64,000 bases of DNA, from assembly GCA_963834825.1 (NCBI GenBank), contig CAWICZ010000014.1, positions 496,001 to 560,000 of the forward strand. Reading direction: 5' to 3'. The stretch comes from JACDAN01 sp963834825 (lineage in GTDB: Bacteria > Actinomycetota > Thermoleophilia > Gaiellales > Gaiellaceae). A program made the translations under genes and the position numbers. The notes below the pieces were generated by a model. It did not search any database, was not told the origin of the DNA, and saw only the letters and a list, made by a program, of their open reading frames with translations. How positions within the stretch are numbered: the stretch's first letter is position 1; every line of letters starts with the position of its first letter. Shown here one piece after another: positions 18,320-26,423 of this stretch.

Positions 18320-18799
18320 ATGGCCAATCCGATCGAGACACTCGAGCGCCGTCAGCTGCGCCAGAACATCCCCCAGTTCAAGGCGGGGGACACCGTGCGC
18401 GTCCACTTCCAGGTGATCGAGGGCGAGCGCCGTCGCGTCCAGGTCTTCGAAGGCATCGTCATCAAGCGGCAGGGCTCGGGCGTCCGGGAGACCTTCACGG
18501 TCCGGAAGCAGTCGTTCGGTGTCGGCGTCGAGCGGACGTTCCCGTTGCACTCGCCGAAGATCGAGAAGATCGACGTTGCCGCAATCGGCGACGTCAACCG
18601 CGCCAAGTTGTACTACTTGCGCGGGAGAGTGGGTCGGAAGGCGCGCGTCCGCGAGCGTCGTGAGGGGCAGCGGCTATCCTCGACCGGTGCCGTCGCCGTC
18701 GACGAGCAGCCCGCCGACGACCAGCCCGAGGCCGATCGGGCTCCTGCGGGCGAGCCGGAGGCGGAAGCCGCGGCGGGCGAGCCCACGGAACCGAGCTAG
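18320..18799 (+). CDS. rplS: 50S ribosomal protein L19 with acidic C-terminal extension
   Basis: The first ~115 residues are typical L19: FKAGDTVRVHFQVIEGERRRVQVFEG, VERTFPLHSPKIEKI and YYLRGRVGRKARVRER. About 45 more residues rich in E, D, P and A follow. The extension covers 113 nt that also encode the basic N-terminus of RnhB in another frame. L19 sits at the 30S-50S interface. An acidic tail of this length is unusual, though Actinobacteria and relatives sometimes carry tails. Confidence 0.95.
   Translation: MANPIETLERRQLRQNIPQFKAGDTVRVHFQVIEGERRRVQVFEGIVIKRQGSGVRETFTVRKQSFGVGVERTFPLHSPKIEKIDVAAIGDVNRAKLYYLRGRVGRKARVRERREGQRLSSTGAVAVDEQPADDQPEADRAPAGEPEAEAAAGEPTEPS
18675..18680 (+). promoter_or_regulatory. 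-10-like box before rnhB inside rplS
   Basis: TATCCT is followed by exactly 6 nt and the GTG proposed for rnhB. It lies inside rplS and fits the leaderless pattern; it is the main support for that start. Confidence 0.4.
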
Positions 18800-19439
18800 G
18801 CGGCTCCTTCAGTTCGACCGGCAGTTCGGCCTCCGCTTCGTCGCCGGGGTCGACGAGGCCGGCCGCGGCTGTCTAGCCGGCCCCTTGGTCGTCGCAGGCG
18901 TCCTGTTCGACTATGAGCGCCTTCGCGATCACCGGGTCCGTCCGCTTGCCGGGCTGAACGACTCGAAGCAACTCTCAGTCGACGAGCGTGAGCAGCTCTT
19001 CGGCGGAGTGGTGTCGTGTGCGCGTTCCTTCACCGTGCGGGTGATCTCGGCCGCCGAGATCGACCGCAACGGGCTGCACCGGTCCAACCTCGAAGGGATG
19101 CGCTCCTGCCTGCGCTCGCTGGCGCCGCCCGCGGAAGCCTGCCTCGTCGACGGCTTCCGGCTGGGCCCGTCTGCGCCCGAGCATCTGGCCGTCGTCGACG
19201 GCGACGAGCGCAGTGCGGCGATCGCGGCGGCATCGATCGTCGCGAAGGTCGTCAGGGATCGAGCCATGCGCCGGATCGACGCGCTCTTTCCGCACTACGG
19301 TTTCTCGTCGCACGTCGGGTACATCACCCCGCGTCATTCGGCCGTGGTGCGCGAGCGCGGGCCCTCGGAGCTTCACCGGCGCTCCTTCCAGGCGCTCTGC
19401 TATGAGGAGCTCGTCGAGCTCGAGGAAGCGCGGAGCTGA
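18687..19439 (+). CDS. rnhB: Ribonuclease HII
   Basis: RNase HII removes RNA from RNA-DNA hybrids and single ribonucleotides from DNA. The catalytic motif VAGVDEAGRGCLAGPLVVAG, then LNDSKQL, VDG, and the late AAASIVAKVVRDRAM and YGFSSHVGY segments are all present. No ATG/GTG/TTG occurs near the conserved domain. The nearest is the GTG at 18687, which adds a ~40-residue basic arm read out of frame through the rplS 3' end. The function is secure; the start is uncertain. Confidence 0.92.
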   Translation: MPSPSTSSPPTTSPRPIGLLRASRRRKPRRASPRNRARRLLQFDRQFGLRFVAGVDEAGRGCLAGPLVVAGVLFDYERLRDHRVRPLAGLNDSKQLSVDEREQLFGGVVSCARSFTVRVISAAEIDRNGLHRSNLEGMRSCLRSLAPPAEACLVDGFRLGPSAPEHLAVVDGDERSAAIAAASIVAKVVRDRAMRRIDALFPHYGFSSHVGYITPRHSAVVRERGPSELHRRSFQALCYEELVELEEARS

Positions 19440-19755
19440 CGCCGAACGGCGCGCGCGCCTGCACTATCGGCTCCGCGGCTACCGAATCTTGGAGACGAAT
19501 GCGTGGGCGGGCGGCCACGAGCTGGACGTGGTCGCGAGGCGGGGCCGGCAACTGGTCTTCTGCGAGGTGAAGGCGAAGCTGGGGGAGCGCTACGGCGATC
19601 CGGCGGAGATGGTCGGCGGCGAGAAGCAGCGCCGGTTGCGGCGCGCGGCGGAGGCGTGGCTCGTCCGGCATCCGGAGCTCACCGAGCTGGAGGTGCGCTT
19701 CGACGTGGTCTCGGTGACGCCTCGCGGGGTTGAGCGGGTCGTGGATGCCTTCTAG
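19402..19755 (+). CDS. yraN: UPF0102 (YraN) family nuclease-like protein
   Basis: This 117-residue protein has a PD-(D/E)xK-like core: GYRILETNAWAGGHELDVVA, then QLVFCEVKAK with the catalytic E-x-K. The ATG at 19402 overlaps rnhB by 38 nt. The usual RRGEELAARYL helix before the core is present in diverged form (KRGADAERRARLHYRL). yraN usually neighbours rnhB and the comM-dprA genes, as here. Its biological role is poorly defined. Confidence 0.88.
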   Translation: MRSSSSSRKRGADAERRARLHYRLRGYRILETNAWAGGHELDVVARRGRQLVFCEVKAKLGERYGDPAEMVGGEKQRRLRRAAEAWLVRHPELTELEVRFDVVSVTPRGVERVVDAF

Positions 19756-19801
19756 CTCGGTCGACTAGGACTCCCGCGGCCCCCGGCGAAGGGCGTTCTT
19801 C

Positions 19802-20917
19802 GTGGCTCCGACCCAAGACGCCCTCTACGCCGAGATCGACTTCGATCTCTCGTGGTCGGAGCGGGAGCTGCCGGAGCGCGAGCGAACCCGCCACGTCCAC
19901 CGGCTCCACCCGTACCTGGGCAAGTTCATCCCGCAGGTTGTCGAGGTGCTGCTCGCCCGGTACGTCAAACGAGGCGGTCGCGTGCTCGACCCCTTCGCGG
20001 GCTCCGGCACGACACTCGTGCAGGGGCTCGAGAGTGGGTACGACGGGGTCGGCGTCGACCTCGCCGCCTTCAACTGCCTGCTGATGGAGGTCAAGACCCG
20101 GCGCTACGACCTTTTCCGGCTGGAGAGCGAGATCCGGGACGTCGTGCGGCGGGTCGAGGCAGGTCGAGCCGCGGCGGCCGCCGCGGCTGAGGGCTACGTC
20201 GGCCGTTGGTTCGCGCCGCGGGCGCTCGGGGAGCTGTTTGGGTTCCGCGAGCTCATCGGTGAGTACGAGCACGGTGACGTCCTCAGGGTCGTGCTCGCGC
20301 GCGCAGCGCGGTCCGCTCGCCTCACGACGCACTTCGACCTGGATTTTCCGCGTACCCCTCAAGAGGGCGAGTACTGGTGCCACAAGCACAAGCGGATCTG
20401 CCGGCCGGTCGACCGCGCGGAACATTTCCTGCGCCGCTACGCCCTAGACACGCTCGCGAGGATCAAGGCGTTCTCGCGTGTACGTGCGCGGGGGTGCGAG
20501 GCCGTGGTCGTACACGGCGATTCGCGGGAGGTCGAGCTCGGCGGCACCTTCGACGGACTGATCACGTCGCCGCCCTATCCCGGGCTGATCGACTACCACG
20601 AGCAGCACCGCTACGCCTATGAGCTCCTCGGGCTCGAGGATCTGCGCGCGCTCGAGCTCGGGTCGGGTGAGCAGGGGACGAGTGCGGCGGCGCTCGCCGC
20701 CTATGTCGAGGGCATCTCGGCCGTGCTCGTGCGCGGAAAGACGGCGCTGCGCGCCGGAGCGCCGGTCGTGATCGTCGTCAACGATCGCCGCAACCTGTAT
20801 CCGGAGATTCTCGAGCGGGTGGGCCTGCGGCTGGAGCAGCGCCTGCGCCGGCACGTCAATCGCAGAACCGGCCGGCGAGCAGGCGAGTTCTACGAGGACG
20901 TGCTCGTCGCGCGCTAG
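19802..20917 (+). CDS. Solitary DNA methyltransferase, SPPY type
   Basis: This 371-residue protein carries SAM motif I DPFAGSGTTLVQG (about residues 62-75) and catalytic motif IV ITSPPYPGLIDY near residue 257. SPPY is typical of N4-cytosine and some N6-adenine enzymes. The order (HPYLGKFIPQ, then motif I, then ~180 residues with CHKHKRIC, then motif IV) resembles the alpha arrangement with an internal target-recognition region. No restriction enzyme gene is adjacent. It lies between yraN and the transformation genes comM-dprA. The GTG start lacks a clear ribosome binding site and a clear -10 box. An RNA substrate cannot be excluded. Confidence 0.75.
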   Translation: MAPTQDALYAEIDFDLSWSERELPERERTRHVHRLHPYLGKFIPQVVEVLLARYVKRGGRVLDPFAGSGTTLVQGLESGYDGVGVDLAAFNCLLMEVKTRRYDLFRLESEIRDVVRRVEAGRAAAAAAAEGYVGRWFAPRALGELFGFRELIGEYEHGDVLRVVLARAARSARLTTHFDLDFPRTPQEGEYWCHKHKRICRPVDRAEHFLRRYALDTLARIKAFSRVRARGCEAVVVHGDSREVELGGTFDGLITSPPYPGLIDYHEQHRYAYELLGLEDLRALELGSGEQGTSAAALAAYVEGISAVLVRGKTALRAGAPVVIVVNDRRNLYPEILERVGLRLEQRLRRHVNRRTGRRAGEFYEDVLVAR

Positions 20918-21120
20918 AGCAGACCGAGCTCGTCCAGCGCCCGGTACCGACGTCGGCGTCTGTGAGCCGACCCTGTCGGAGGTGCTCGCGAAAGCGTTCC
21001 AGAGGCGCAAGCGTCGAGCCGTCAACCAGGCTGCTCCGGCTCGGCAATCCGGCGGCACCCCTGGCTGCGAACACGTGCTCACGCCACGAAGTTTCGCCTT
21101 TGGCGCAGACAAGGCACAGA
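20914..21120 (-). CDS. Possible small cysteine-containing protein, frameshifted
   Basis: A minus-strand reading of about 65 residues includes TCLCLVCAKGETSWREHVF and ERFREHLRQGRLTDADV. It then reaches YRALDELGLL and a stop only if one base is removed near 20945. The composition looks protein-like rather than random, and a single +1 insertion matches the error type elsewhere in the window. No ATG/GTG start is visible upstream of the cysteines; a GTG exists at EHVF. I do not recognise a family. Otherwise this 234-nt methylase-comM gap is empty. Confidence 0.3.
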
Positions 21121-21139
21121 CATGTGCGCTTTCCCCGCG

Positions 21140-21145
21140 TAGCGT
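21140..21145 (+). promoter_or_regulatory. -10 box of comM-dprA
   Basis: TAGCGT is followed by exactly 6 nt and the comM GTG; no Shine-Dalgarno. A weak CAGACA lies 17 nt upstream at 21117-21122. Confidence 0.55.
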
Positions 21146-21151
21146 CGGACG

Positions 21152-22618
21152 GTGCTCGCGCGAACCGTCACCCATACGCTTGTCGGGCTCGACGCCCGCA
21201 AGGTCGAGGTCGAGGCGCACCTCCAGAACGGTGTGCCCAGCCTCGCCATCGTCGGTCTCGCCGATCGCGCCTGCCAGGAGGCGAAGCATCGGGTGCGGAG
21301 CGGCATCACCTCGGCGGAGCTCGAGTGGCCGTCGCGCCGCATCACCGTCAATCTCGCGCCCGCGGGACTGCGGAAGGAAGGGTCCGGCTTCGACTTGCCG
21401 ATCGCACTCGCGATCCTCGGCGCGTCCCGCCAGCTTCCGCTCGACCGTCTCGATGCTCATGCGGCGATCGGGGAGCTCGCGCTCGACGGCCGCATCCGGC
21501 CGGTACGCGGCGTGCTAGCCGCTGCGGAAGGCGCGCGGCACGCGGGGTTCGGGCGGCTGCTGTGCGCGGAGGAGTCCGCATCGGAGGCGGCATTGGCGGG
21601 CGTGGAGCCGATCCCGGTCCGGCATCTCGCGGAAGTCGTCGCCTACCTCCGCGGCGAGGCGGAGCTACCTCCGTTCGAGCCGTCCTCCAACGGAACGGTG
21701 GCCGGGCTTGACGAGCGCGAGCTCGACCTCGCCGACGTCCGAGGGCAAGATCGCGCCCGCCGGGCCCTCGAGCTGGCGGCTGCGGGCGGGCACAACCTGC
21801 TCCTCGCGGGTCCACCGGGGACCGGGAAGTCGATGCTCGCCCGGCGGCTCCCGGGCGTTCTCCCTGCCCTGACGGCCGAGGAGTCGCTCGAGGTCACCCG
21901 GATCTACTCGGCAGCCGGGCTCCTGACTCCCGAACGGCCTCTCGTCTGCCGCCGCCCGTTTCGAATGCCGCACCAGAGCGCGTCGGTGGCGGCGATCGTG
22001 GGCGGTGGCTCGGGCCCTCGACCGGGCGAGGCGACGCTCGCCCACCACGGCGTGCTCTTCCTCGATGAGCTGCCGGAGTTCCAGCGACCGGCGCTCGAGG
22101 CGCTGCGGCAGCCGCTCGAGGATGGAATCGTCAGCATCGCCCGTGCCGAAGGGCGCGCGGTGTTCCCCGCCCGATTCCAGCTCGTAGCCGCGATGAACAT
22201 GTGCCCCTGCGGCGGTCGCGGCGACGGGGCGTCCGAATGCGTCTGCTCCGCGCAAAGGCTCGCCGCCTTCCGAGAGAAGCTGTCGCGGGCGCTCGTCGAC
22301 CGGTTCGACCTCGTGGTCGCCGTGCCGCGTCCGCGGGCAGCCGACCTGAGCGGCCGGGCAGGCGAGTCCTCCGACGCAGTTCGTGTCCGCGTCACGAATG
22401 CGGGGGCGCGCATCAGAGCAGGACCGTTACGCCGAACGGACGCCGCGAGCGGGCTCCTCGACCGGGCAGTCGAGCGGCTGCCCCTGTCCGGTCGTGGACG
22501 AGTGCGTGTCGCGCGCGTTGCACGAACGATTGCCGCGCTGGCGGACGCCGATTCGGTGGAGGAGGCGCACGTCGCCGAGGCGCTCGCTTACCGATCACCG
22601 AGGGAGCTCGCGTCGTGA
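21152..22618 (+). CDS. comM: ComM/YifB Mg-chelatase-like AAA ATPase
   Basis: This 488-residue helicase-like ATPase promotes branch migration during natural transformation. The N-terminal Lon-protease-like fold (VGLADRACQEAKHRVR, LAPAGLRKEGSGFDLPIAL) is followed by the AAA core with Walker A LAGPPGTGKSMLARRLPG, then LFLDELPEF and a CPCGGRGD...C loop. The C-terminal helical domain is complete. The start agrees with the family and with the -10 box. dprA follows with a GTGA overlap. Confidence 0.94.
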   Translation: MLARTVTHTLVGLDARKVEVEAHLQNGVPSLAIVGLADRACQEAKHRVRSGITSAELEWPSRRITVNLAPAGLRKEGSGFDLPIALAILGASRQLPLDRLDAHAAIGELALDGRIRPVRGVLAAAEGARHAGFGRLLCAEESASEAALAGVEPIPVRHLAEVVAYLRGEAELPPFEPSSNGTVAGLDERELDLADVRGQDRARRALELAAAGGHNLLLAGPPGTGKSMLARRLPGVLPALTAEESLEVTRIYSAAGLLTPERPLVCRRPFRMPHQSASVAAIVGGGSGPRPGEATLAHHGVLFLDELPEFQRPALEALRQPLEDGIVSIARAEGRAVFPARFQLVAAMNMCPCGGRGDGASECVCSAQRLAAFREKLSRALVDRFDLVVAVPRPRAADLSGRAGESSDAVRVRVTNAGARIRAGPLRRTDAASGLLDRAVERLPLSGRGRVRVARVARTIAALADADSVEEAHVAEALAYRSPRELAS

Positions 22619-23466
22619 TTCGGTTGCGTCCGCGCGATTCGCTCTTCCCTGGGCGCCTGCGGGCGATCTTCGACCCACCGCCCTCGCTCTACCTCCGTGG
22701 GGCCGGTGACCCCGAACTGCTCACACGCCGCTCGGTGGCCGTCGTCGGCGCCCGCGCGTGCTCGCCCTACGGCGCACAGGTCGCGCGAATGCTCGGCCGC
22801 GAGCTCGCCGCGGCCGGGGTGGTCGTCATCAGCGGGCTCGCGCGGGGAATTGACGGGGAAGCACACCGCGGCGCGCTCGAAGGCGGGCTCACGCTTGCCG
22901 TGCTCGGTTGCGGGATCGACCGCGACTACCCGGCCTCGCACGCGCAGCTCTCGCGGCGGATCGAGGAACAGGGCCTGGTGGTCTCTGAGTACGAGCCGGG
23001 CGTCGAGCCCGCGCCCTGGCGCTTCCCGGCCAGGAACCGAATCATCGCCGGGCTCTCGGAGGCGGTGGTCGTCGTGGAGGCACGGGAACGAAGCGGGGCG
23101 CTGATCACCGCCGACTTCGCGCTCGACGAGGGACGCGAAGTTTTCGCCGTTCCTGGGGAGATCACCTCGTCGCTCTCGGCCGGCACGAACGCACTCTTGA
23201 AGCTCGGAGCCACTCCACTGACTGCGTCCGACGACGTCCTTGACGTCCTCGGGATCGAGCGCCCCGATCCTGCCGGGGCCGTCGAGGTCTCACCGGAGGC
23301 GACGCAGCTACTCGAGCTCGTCCGCGCAGGGCCGGGCGGTGCAGACGAGCTCGCGGCCCGCGGGGCCCTCGACGCGGGCGCCGCCAGCATCGCCTTGACC
23401 GAGCTCGAGCTCGCCGGCCTTGTCGCAGCTGCGGACGGCGTCTACCGGGCGGCGAAGCGACAGTGA
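22615..23466 (+). CDS. dprA: DNA-processing protein DprA
   Basis: DprA binds incoming single-stranded DNA and loads RecA in transformation. The Rossmann core has SVAVVGARACSPYG, ISGLARGIDGEAHRGAL, VLGCGIDRDYP, FPARNRIIAGLSEAVVVVEA and AVPGEITSSLSAGTNALL. A C-terminal winged-helix segment follows from about residue 220. At 283 residues it lacks the N-terminal SAM-like domain of some homologues. The GTG start overlaps the comM stop by 4 nt, so the two proteins are co-translated. Confidence 0.94.
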   Translation: MIRLRPRDSLFPGRLRAIFDPPPSLYLRGAGDPELLTRRSVAVVGARACSPYGAQVARMLGRELAAAGVVVISGLARGIDGEAHRGALEGGLTLAVLGCGIDRDYPASHAQLSRRIEEQGLVVSEYEPGVEPAPWRFPARNRIIAGLSEAVVVVEARERSGALITADFALDEGREVFAVPGEITSSLSAGTNALLKLGATPLTASDDVLDVLGIERPDPAGAVEVSPEATQLLELVRAGPGGADELAARGALDAGAASIALTELELAGLVAAADGVYRAAKRQ

Positions 23467-23474
23467 GCGAGAAC

Positions 23475-24512
23475 CTAGGCTCGCTCGAGCGTCGCCGCGA
23501 CCTCCTCGAGGCTCGCAAGGTCGTGCCCGCTCGCGAAGACGTCCACGTAGGGCAATGCCGCCTTCATGCCGCGCGCCAGCGGCTCGTAGGCGGGATCCTC
23601 CTTGAGCGGGTTGAGCCAGACGACCCGGTGGGCAAGCCGCGAGAGCCGGGCCATCTGCTCCTCGAGCACGGCTGGGTCGCCGACGTCGAGGCCGTCCGAG
23701 CAGATCAGCACGACCGACCCGCGCGCGAGCCCCCCATGTCCGAAGCGGTCGAGGAAGTCGGCAAGCGACTCGCCGATGCGCGTGCCGCCGTCCCAGTCGA
23801 CGACTTCGTCCGCGGCCCGCCGCAGCGCGTCGTCGAGCTCGCTGGTCGCAAGGGCGCGAGTAATCCGAGTGAGGCGCGTGCCGAAGCAGAACGCCTCCCA
23901 GCGGCGATCTGCGCGCAAGGCGGCATGCGCGAATACGAGCAGGGCGCGCGAGTAGTCGCCCATCGAGCCGGAGACGTCGAGCAGGAGCACGAGCCGGCGC
24001 CGGCGAGTGCGCCGCGCGCGGTACACGCGGTCGAGCGGCTCGCCGCCGGTCCGGAACGAGCGCCGCAGCGTGCGGCGCAGGTCGGGCACGCCCGCGCGGG
24101 CCGGTTCTCGCCGTCGCGTGCGCCGCCGAGGGACGGCGAGGCTGATCTGCGCCATCAGGCCGGCGAGCTGCGCGAGCTCATCGGGCGTGCAGCGCGCGAA
24201 GCTCTTGCGCCGGAGCAGCTCGGCGGTACTGGCCAGGCCAACGTCATCTTCGACCTCGATCCGGATCCGCCGCGGTGCGGGAGGAGAGGGCCGCGCCTCC
24301 GGTCGACCGAAGAAGTCGCGGAAGACCCGGTCGTAGACGCACATGTCCTCCGGTCGGGAAATCAGCGTGGCGCGACCGGCCCAGTAGAGATCATCGAGCT
24401 CGACCAGTGCCGCGGCGCGGCAGAATTCGGCGATGCGTCCGGTTCCGACGCGGAGGCCTTCCGCCCGGAGTGCCCTGCCGAAGCCCGCGAGCGGGGTGAC
24501 CGGGTCAGTCAC
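23475..24512 (-). CDS. coxE: CoxE-like von Willebrand A protein
   Basis: This 345-residue protein has a C-terminal VWA domain with MIDAS motif LLLDVSGSMGDYS near residue 180 and a later SDGLDVG. The N-terminal half is helical with an arginine-rich linker. In CO-dehydrogenase clusters CoxE works with the MoxR ATPase CoxD to mature the molybdenum-copper site. It overlaps coxD by 8 nt and runs away from the coxSLM genes. Its role here is by analogy to form I systems. Confidence 0.85.
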   Translation of the reverse strand: MTDPVTPLAGFGRALRAEGLRVGTGRIAEFCRAAALVELDDLYWAGRATLISRPEDMCVYDRVFRDFFGRPEARPSPPAPRRIRIEVEDDVGLASTAELLRRKSFARCTPDELAQLAGLMAQISLAVPRRRTRRREPARAGVPDLRRTLRRSFRTGGEPLDRVYRARRTRRRRLVLLLDVSGSMGDYSRALLVFAHAALRADRRWEAFCFGTRLTRITRALATSELDDALRRAADEVVDWDGGTRIGESLADFLDRFGHGGLARGSVVLICSDGLDVGDPAVLEEQMARLSRLAHRVVWLNPLKEDPAYEPLARGMKAALPYVDVFASGHDLASLEEVAATLERA

Positions 24513-25374
24513 GGAGAAGCTCCGCTAGCCCGGCCTCGGCACGCCCGAGATCTTCGCGGTTCTTCACGACCCAGCCGAGCGTCTCGCGAGCACCGTCGCC
24601 GTCGGCGGACTCGGCTCCGAGGACCGAGAGCGCCCGGGCCCAGTCGATCGCTTCCGCCGCTCCCGGCCGCTTGACCAGGTCGAGCTCGCGCAGCCGCGCG
24701 ACCGCCGCCGCGACCGACCGGGCGAGCTGCTCGGACACGCCGGGTGCTCGGACTCGGATGATCTCGACCTCGCGCTCGAAGTCCGGAAACTCGATCCAGT
24801 GGTAGAGGCACCGGCGCTTGAGCGCGTCGTGCAGCTCTCTCGTCCGATTTGACGTGATCACGACAGCCGGCGGCTCCTCGGCCGCGATCGTCCCCAGCTC
24901 CGGGATCGTGACGGCGTAATCGGAGAGAACTTCGAGCAGGAAGGCCTCGAACTCGTCGTCCGCGCGGTCGAGCTCGTCGACGAGGAGGACCGCCTTCCGT
25001 CCAGCCCGGATCGCGCGCAGGAGCGGCCGCTCGACGAGGAAGTCGGGCCCGTAGAGCTCCCGCACGCGCAGCTCCGCGTCCAGCTCGCCGGCCTGCAGCG
25101 TGCGCGCATAGAGGAGCTGGCGCGAGTAGTCCCACTCGTACAACGCCTGACCGGCGTCGATGCCCTCGTAGCACTGGAGCCGGATCAGCTCCGCGTCGAG
25201 GATGCGGGCCAGCGTCTTGCCGACCTCGGTCTTGCCGACGCCCGCCTCGCCCTCGAGGAGCAGCGGGCGGCCCATGGCGAGCGCGAGGTGGATCGCGGTC
25301 GCGAGCCCGCGGTCGGGAAGGTAGTCGTGCTGCCGCAGCGCGGCCTCGACCTGTTCGACAGAACCGAACGCCAC
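24505..25374 (-). CDS. coxD: CoxD-like MoxR-family AAA ATPase
   Basis: The 289-residue protein starts at a GTG (VAFGSVEQVEAALRQHDYL). Walker A is LLEGEAGVGKTEVGKTLA, Walker B is LLVDELDRAD, and VVITSNRTRELHDALKRRC is the sensor region. MoxR proteins remodel partner complexes with VWA proteins. The longer upstream frame is not used: TACGAT sits exactly 6 nt before this GTG and no Shine-Dalgarno exists. It is paired with coxE by an 8-nt overlap and is divergent from the xdhC-coxSLM genes. Confidence 0.88.
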   Translation of the reverse strand: MAFGSVEQVEAALRQHDYLPDRGLATAIHLALAMGRPLLLEGEAGVGKTEVGKTLARILDAELIRLQCYEGIDAGQALYEWDYSRQLLYARTLQAGELDAELRVRELYGPDFLVERPLLRAIRAGRKAVLLVDELDRADDEFEAFLLEVLSDYAVTIPELGTIAAEEPPAVVITSNRTRELHDALKRRCLYHWIEFPDFEREVEIIRVRAPGVSEQLARSVAAAVARLRELDLVKRPGAAEAIDWARALSVLGAESADGDGARETLGWVVKNREDLGRAEAGLAELLRD

Positions 25375-25380
25375 GCGGCA

Positions 25381-25386
25381 ATCGTA
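25381..25386 (-). promoter_or_regulatory. -10 box of coxDE
   Basis: On the minus strand TACGAT is followed by 6 nt and the coxD GTG. This decides the coxD start. Confidence 0.55.
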
Positions 25387-25439
25387 GGGAAAGGCACCAA
25401 CCGCAACCGCCGAGACGGACGCGTTATTCTCGGCACGGC

Positions 25440-25445
25440 TACATT
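25440..25445 (+). promoter_or_regulatory. -10 box upstream of the cox leader ORF
   Basis: TACATT lies 25 nt before the GTG of a 21-codon leader ORF that has its own Shine-Dalgarno. It probably drives the rightward cox operon and is divergent from the coxDE promoter. Confidence 0.45.
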
Positions 25446-25470
25446 CCGGGGGACAAGGGAGGCGACTGCG

Positions 25471-25536
25471 GTGTATCGCGCGAGGTACGACCATCTCGCA
25501 CCCGGCATGCTCGAGGAGGCTGACCTCGCAAAATGA
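25471..25536 (+). CDS. 21-codon leader ORF coupled to the xdhC-YHS gene
   Basis: A GTG at 25471, 8 nt after GGGAGG, opens a frame encoding VYRARYDHLAPGMLEEADLAK. It stops with TGA at 25534-25536, overlapping the ATG of the next gene as ATGA. The geometry (promoter, Shine-Dalgarno, short ORF, 4-nt overlap) indicates real translation and translational coupling. The peptide has no signal peptide or known motif. It may be a coupling or attenuation leader, or simply a short gene. Confidence 0.5.
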   Translation: MYRARYDHLAPGMLEEADLAK

Positions 25537-26423
25537 CAGACGACGTCCTGATCGAGGCGGGCCACCTCGCCTCGGAGGGGAAGCCATTTGCGCTCGCCAC
25601 CGTCGTCAACGTCGTCCGGCCCGCGTCGACGCGACGGGGTGACCGCGCCGTTGTCACTCCGGACGGCGGCCTCACAGGCTGGATCGGCGGTGCGTGCTCC
25701 GAGCCCATCGTCGTCCGCGAAGCTCTCCGGGCGCTTGCCGACGGCCAGGTCCGCCTGCTGCGGATCGGGCCTCCTGGCAGCGCCGAAATCGACGAGACCT
25801 CGGGCGTGGTCGTCGCCGAGAGCTCCTGCGCGTCGGAAGGTGTCGTCGAGGTGCTCGTAGAGCCGCAGCTCCCGCGCCCGGTGCTGGCAATCGTCGGGGA
25901 CAGCCCTGCCGCGCGGACGCTCTCGGAGCTCGCGCAGACGATCGGCTGGCGCGTCGCGCCCGGCAGGGCCGAGGAGGCTGACGCAATCGTGGTCGCCGCC
26001 ATGGGGCACGGGGACGAGGACGCGCTGGCCGAGGCTCTTGCGGCCGGAACCGGCTATGTCGGCCTCGTCGCCAGCAGCCGCCGCGCCTCCGTCGTCCTGG
26101 CCGCACTCCGGGAGCGCGGCGTCGACGAGGCCGACGTCGCCCGTGTACACAGTCCGGCCGGGCTCGATCTCGGGCCGTCCACGCAGCAGGAGATCGCCGT
26201 TGCGATCCTCGCCGAGATCGTCGCGTGGCGCCATACGACGAAGCCGGGGCCGCACATCCCCTCCGAAGAGGTCGTCGATCCAGTCTGCGGCATGCTCGTG
26301 TCGCTTCACGGGGCCACCGAGCTCGTCGAGCTCAACGGCGTCACGTACGCGTTCTGCAGCGCTCACTGCCGCAAGCAATTCGAAGCCGATCCGGCGCGCT
26401 ATCTCGCCGCCGAGCAGGCATGA
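25533..26423 (+). CDS. XdhC/CoxF-type maturation factor fused to a C-terminal YHS domain
   Basis: Residues ~1-235 form an XdhC-like protein: the N-terminal cap has GGLTGWIGGACSEPIVVREAL, and the Rossmann half starts VLAIVGDSPAARTLSELA. Such proteins bind molybdenum cofactor and help insert or sulfurate it in xanthine/CO dehydrogenases. Residues ~245-296 are a YHS domain: DPVCGMLVSLHG, then YAFCSAHCRKQFEADPARYL, with metal-ligand cysteines. The fusion suggests a metal-binding (perhaps copper) function joined to cofactor maturation. It is followed by a second xdhC with an ATGA overlap. Confidence 0.82.
   Translation: MTDDVLIEAGHLASEGKPFALATVVNVVRPASTRRGDRAVVTPDGGLTGWIGGACSEPIVVREALRALADGQVRLLRIGPPGSAEIDETSGVVVAESSCASEGVVEVLVEPQLPRPVLAIVGDSPAARTLSELAQTIGWRVAPGRAEEADAIVVAAMGHGDEDALAEALAAGTGYVGLVASSRRASVVLAALRERGVDEADVARVHSPAGLDLGPSTQQEIAVAILAEIVAWRHTTKPGPHIPSEEVVDPVCGMLVSLHGATELVELNGVTYAFCSAHCRKQFEADPARYLAAEQA

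Noticed and set aside
25375..25587. Longer N-terminus of the coxD ATPase.
   Set aside because: It would read through the divergent promoter region; TACGAT 6 nt before GTG 25374 and the family alignment support the shorter protein.
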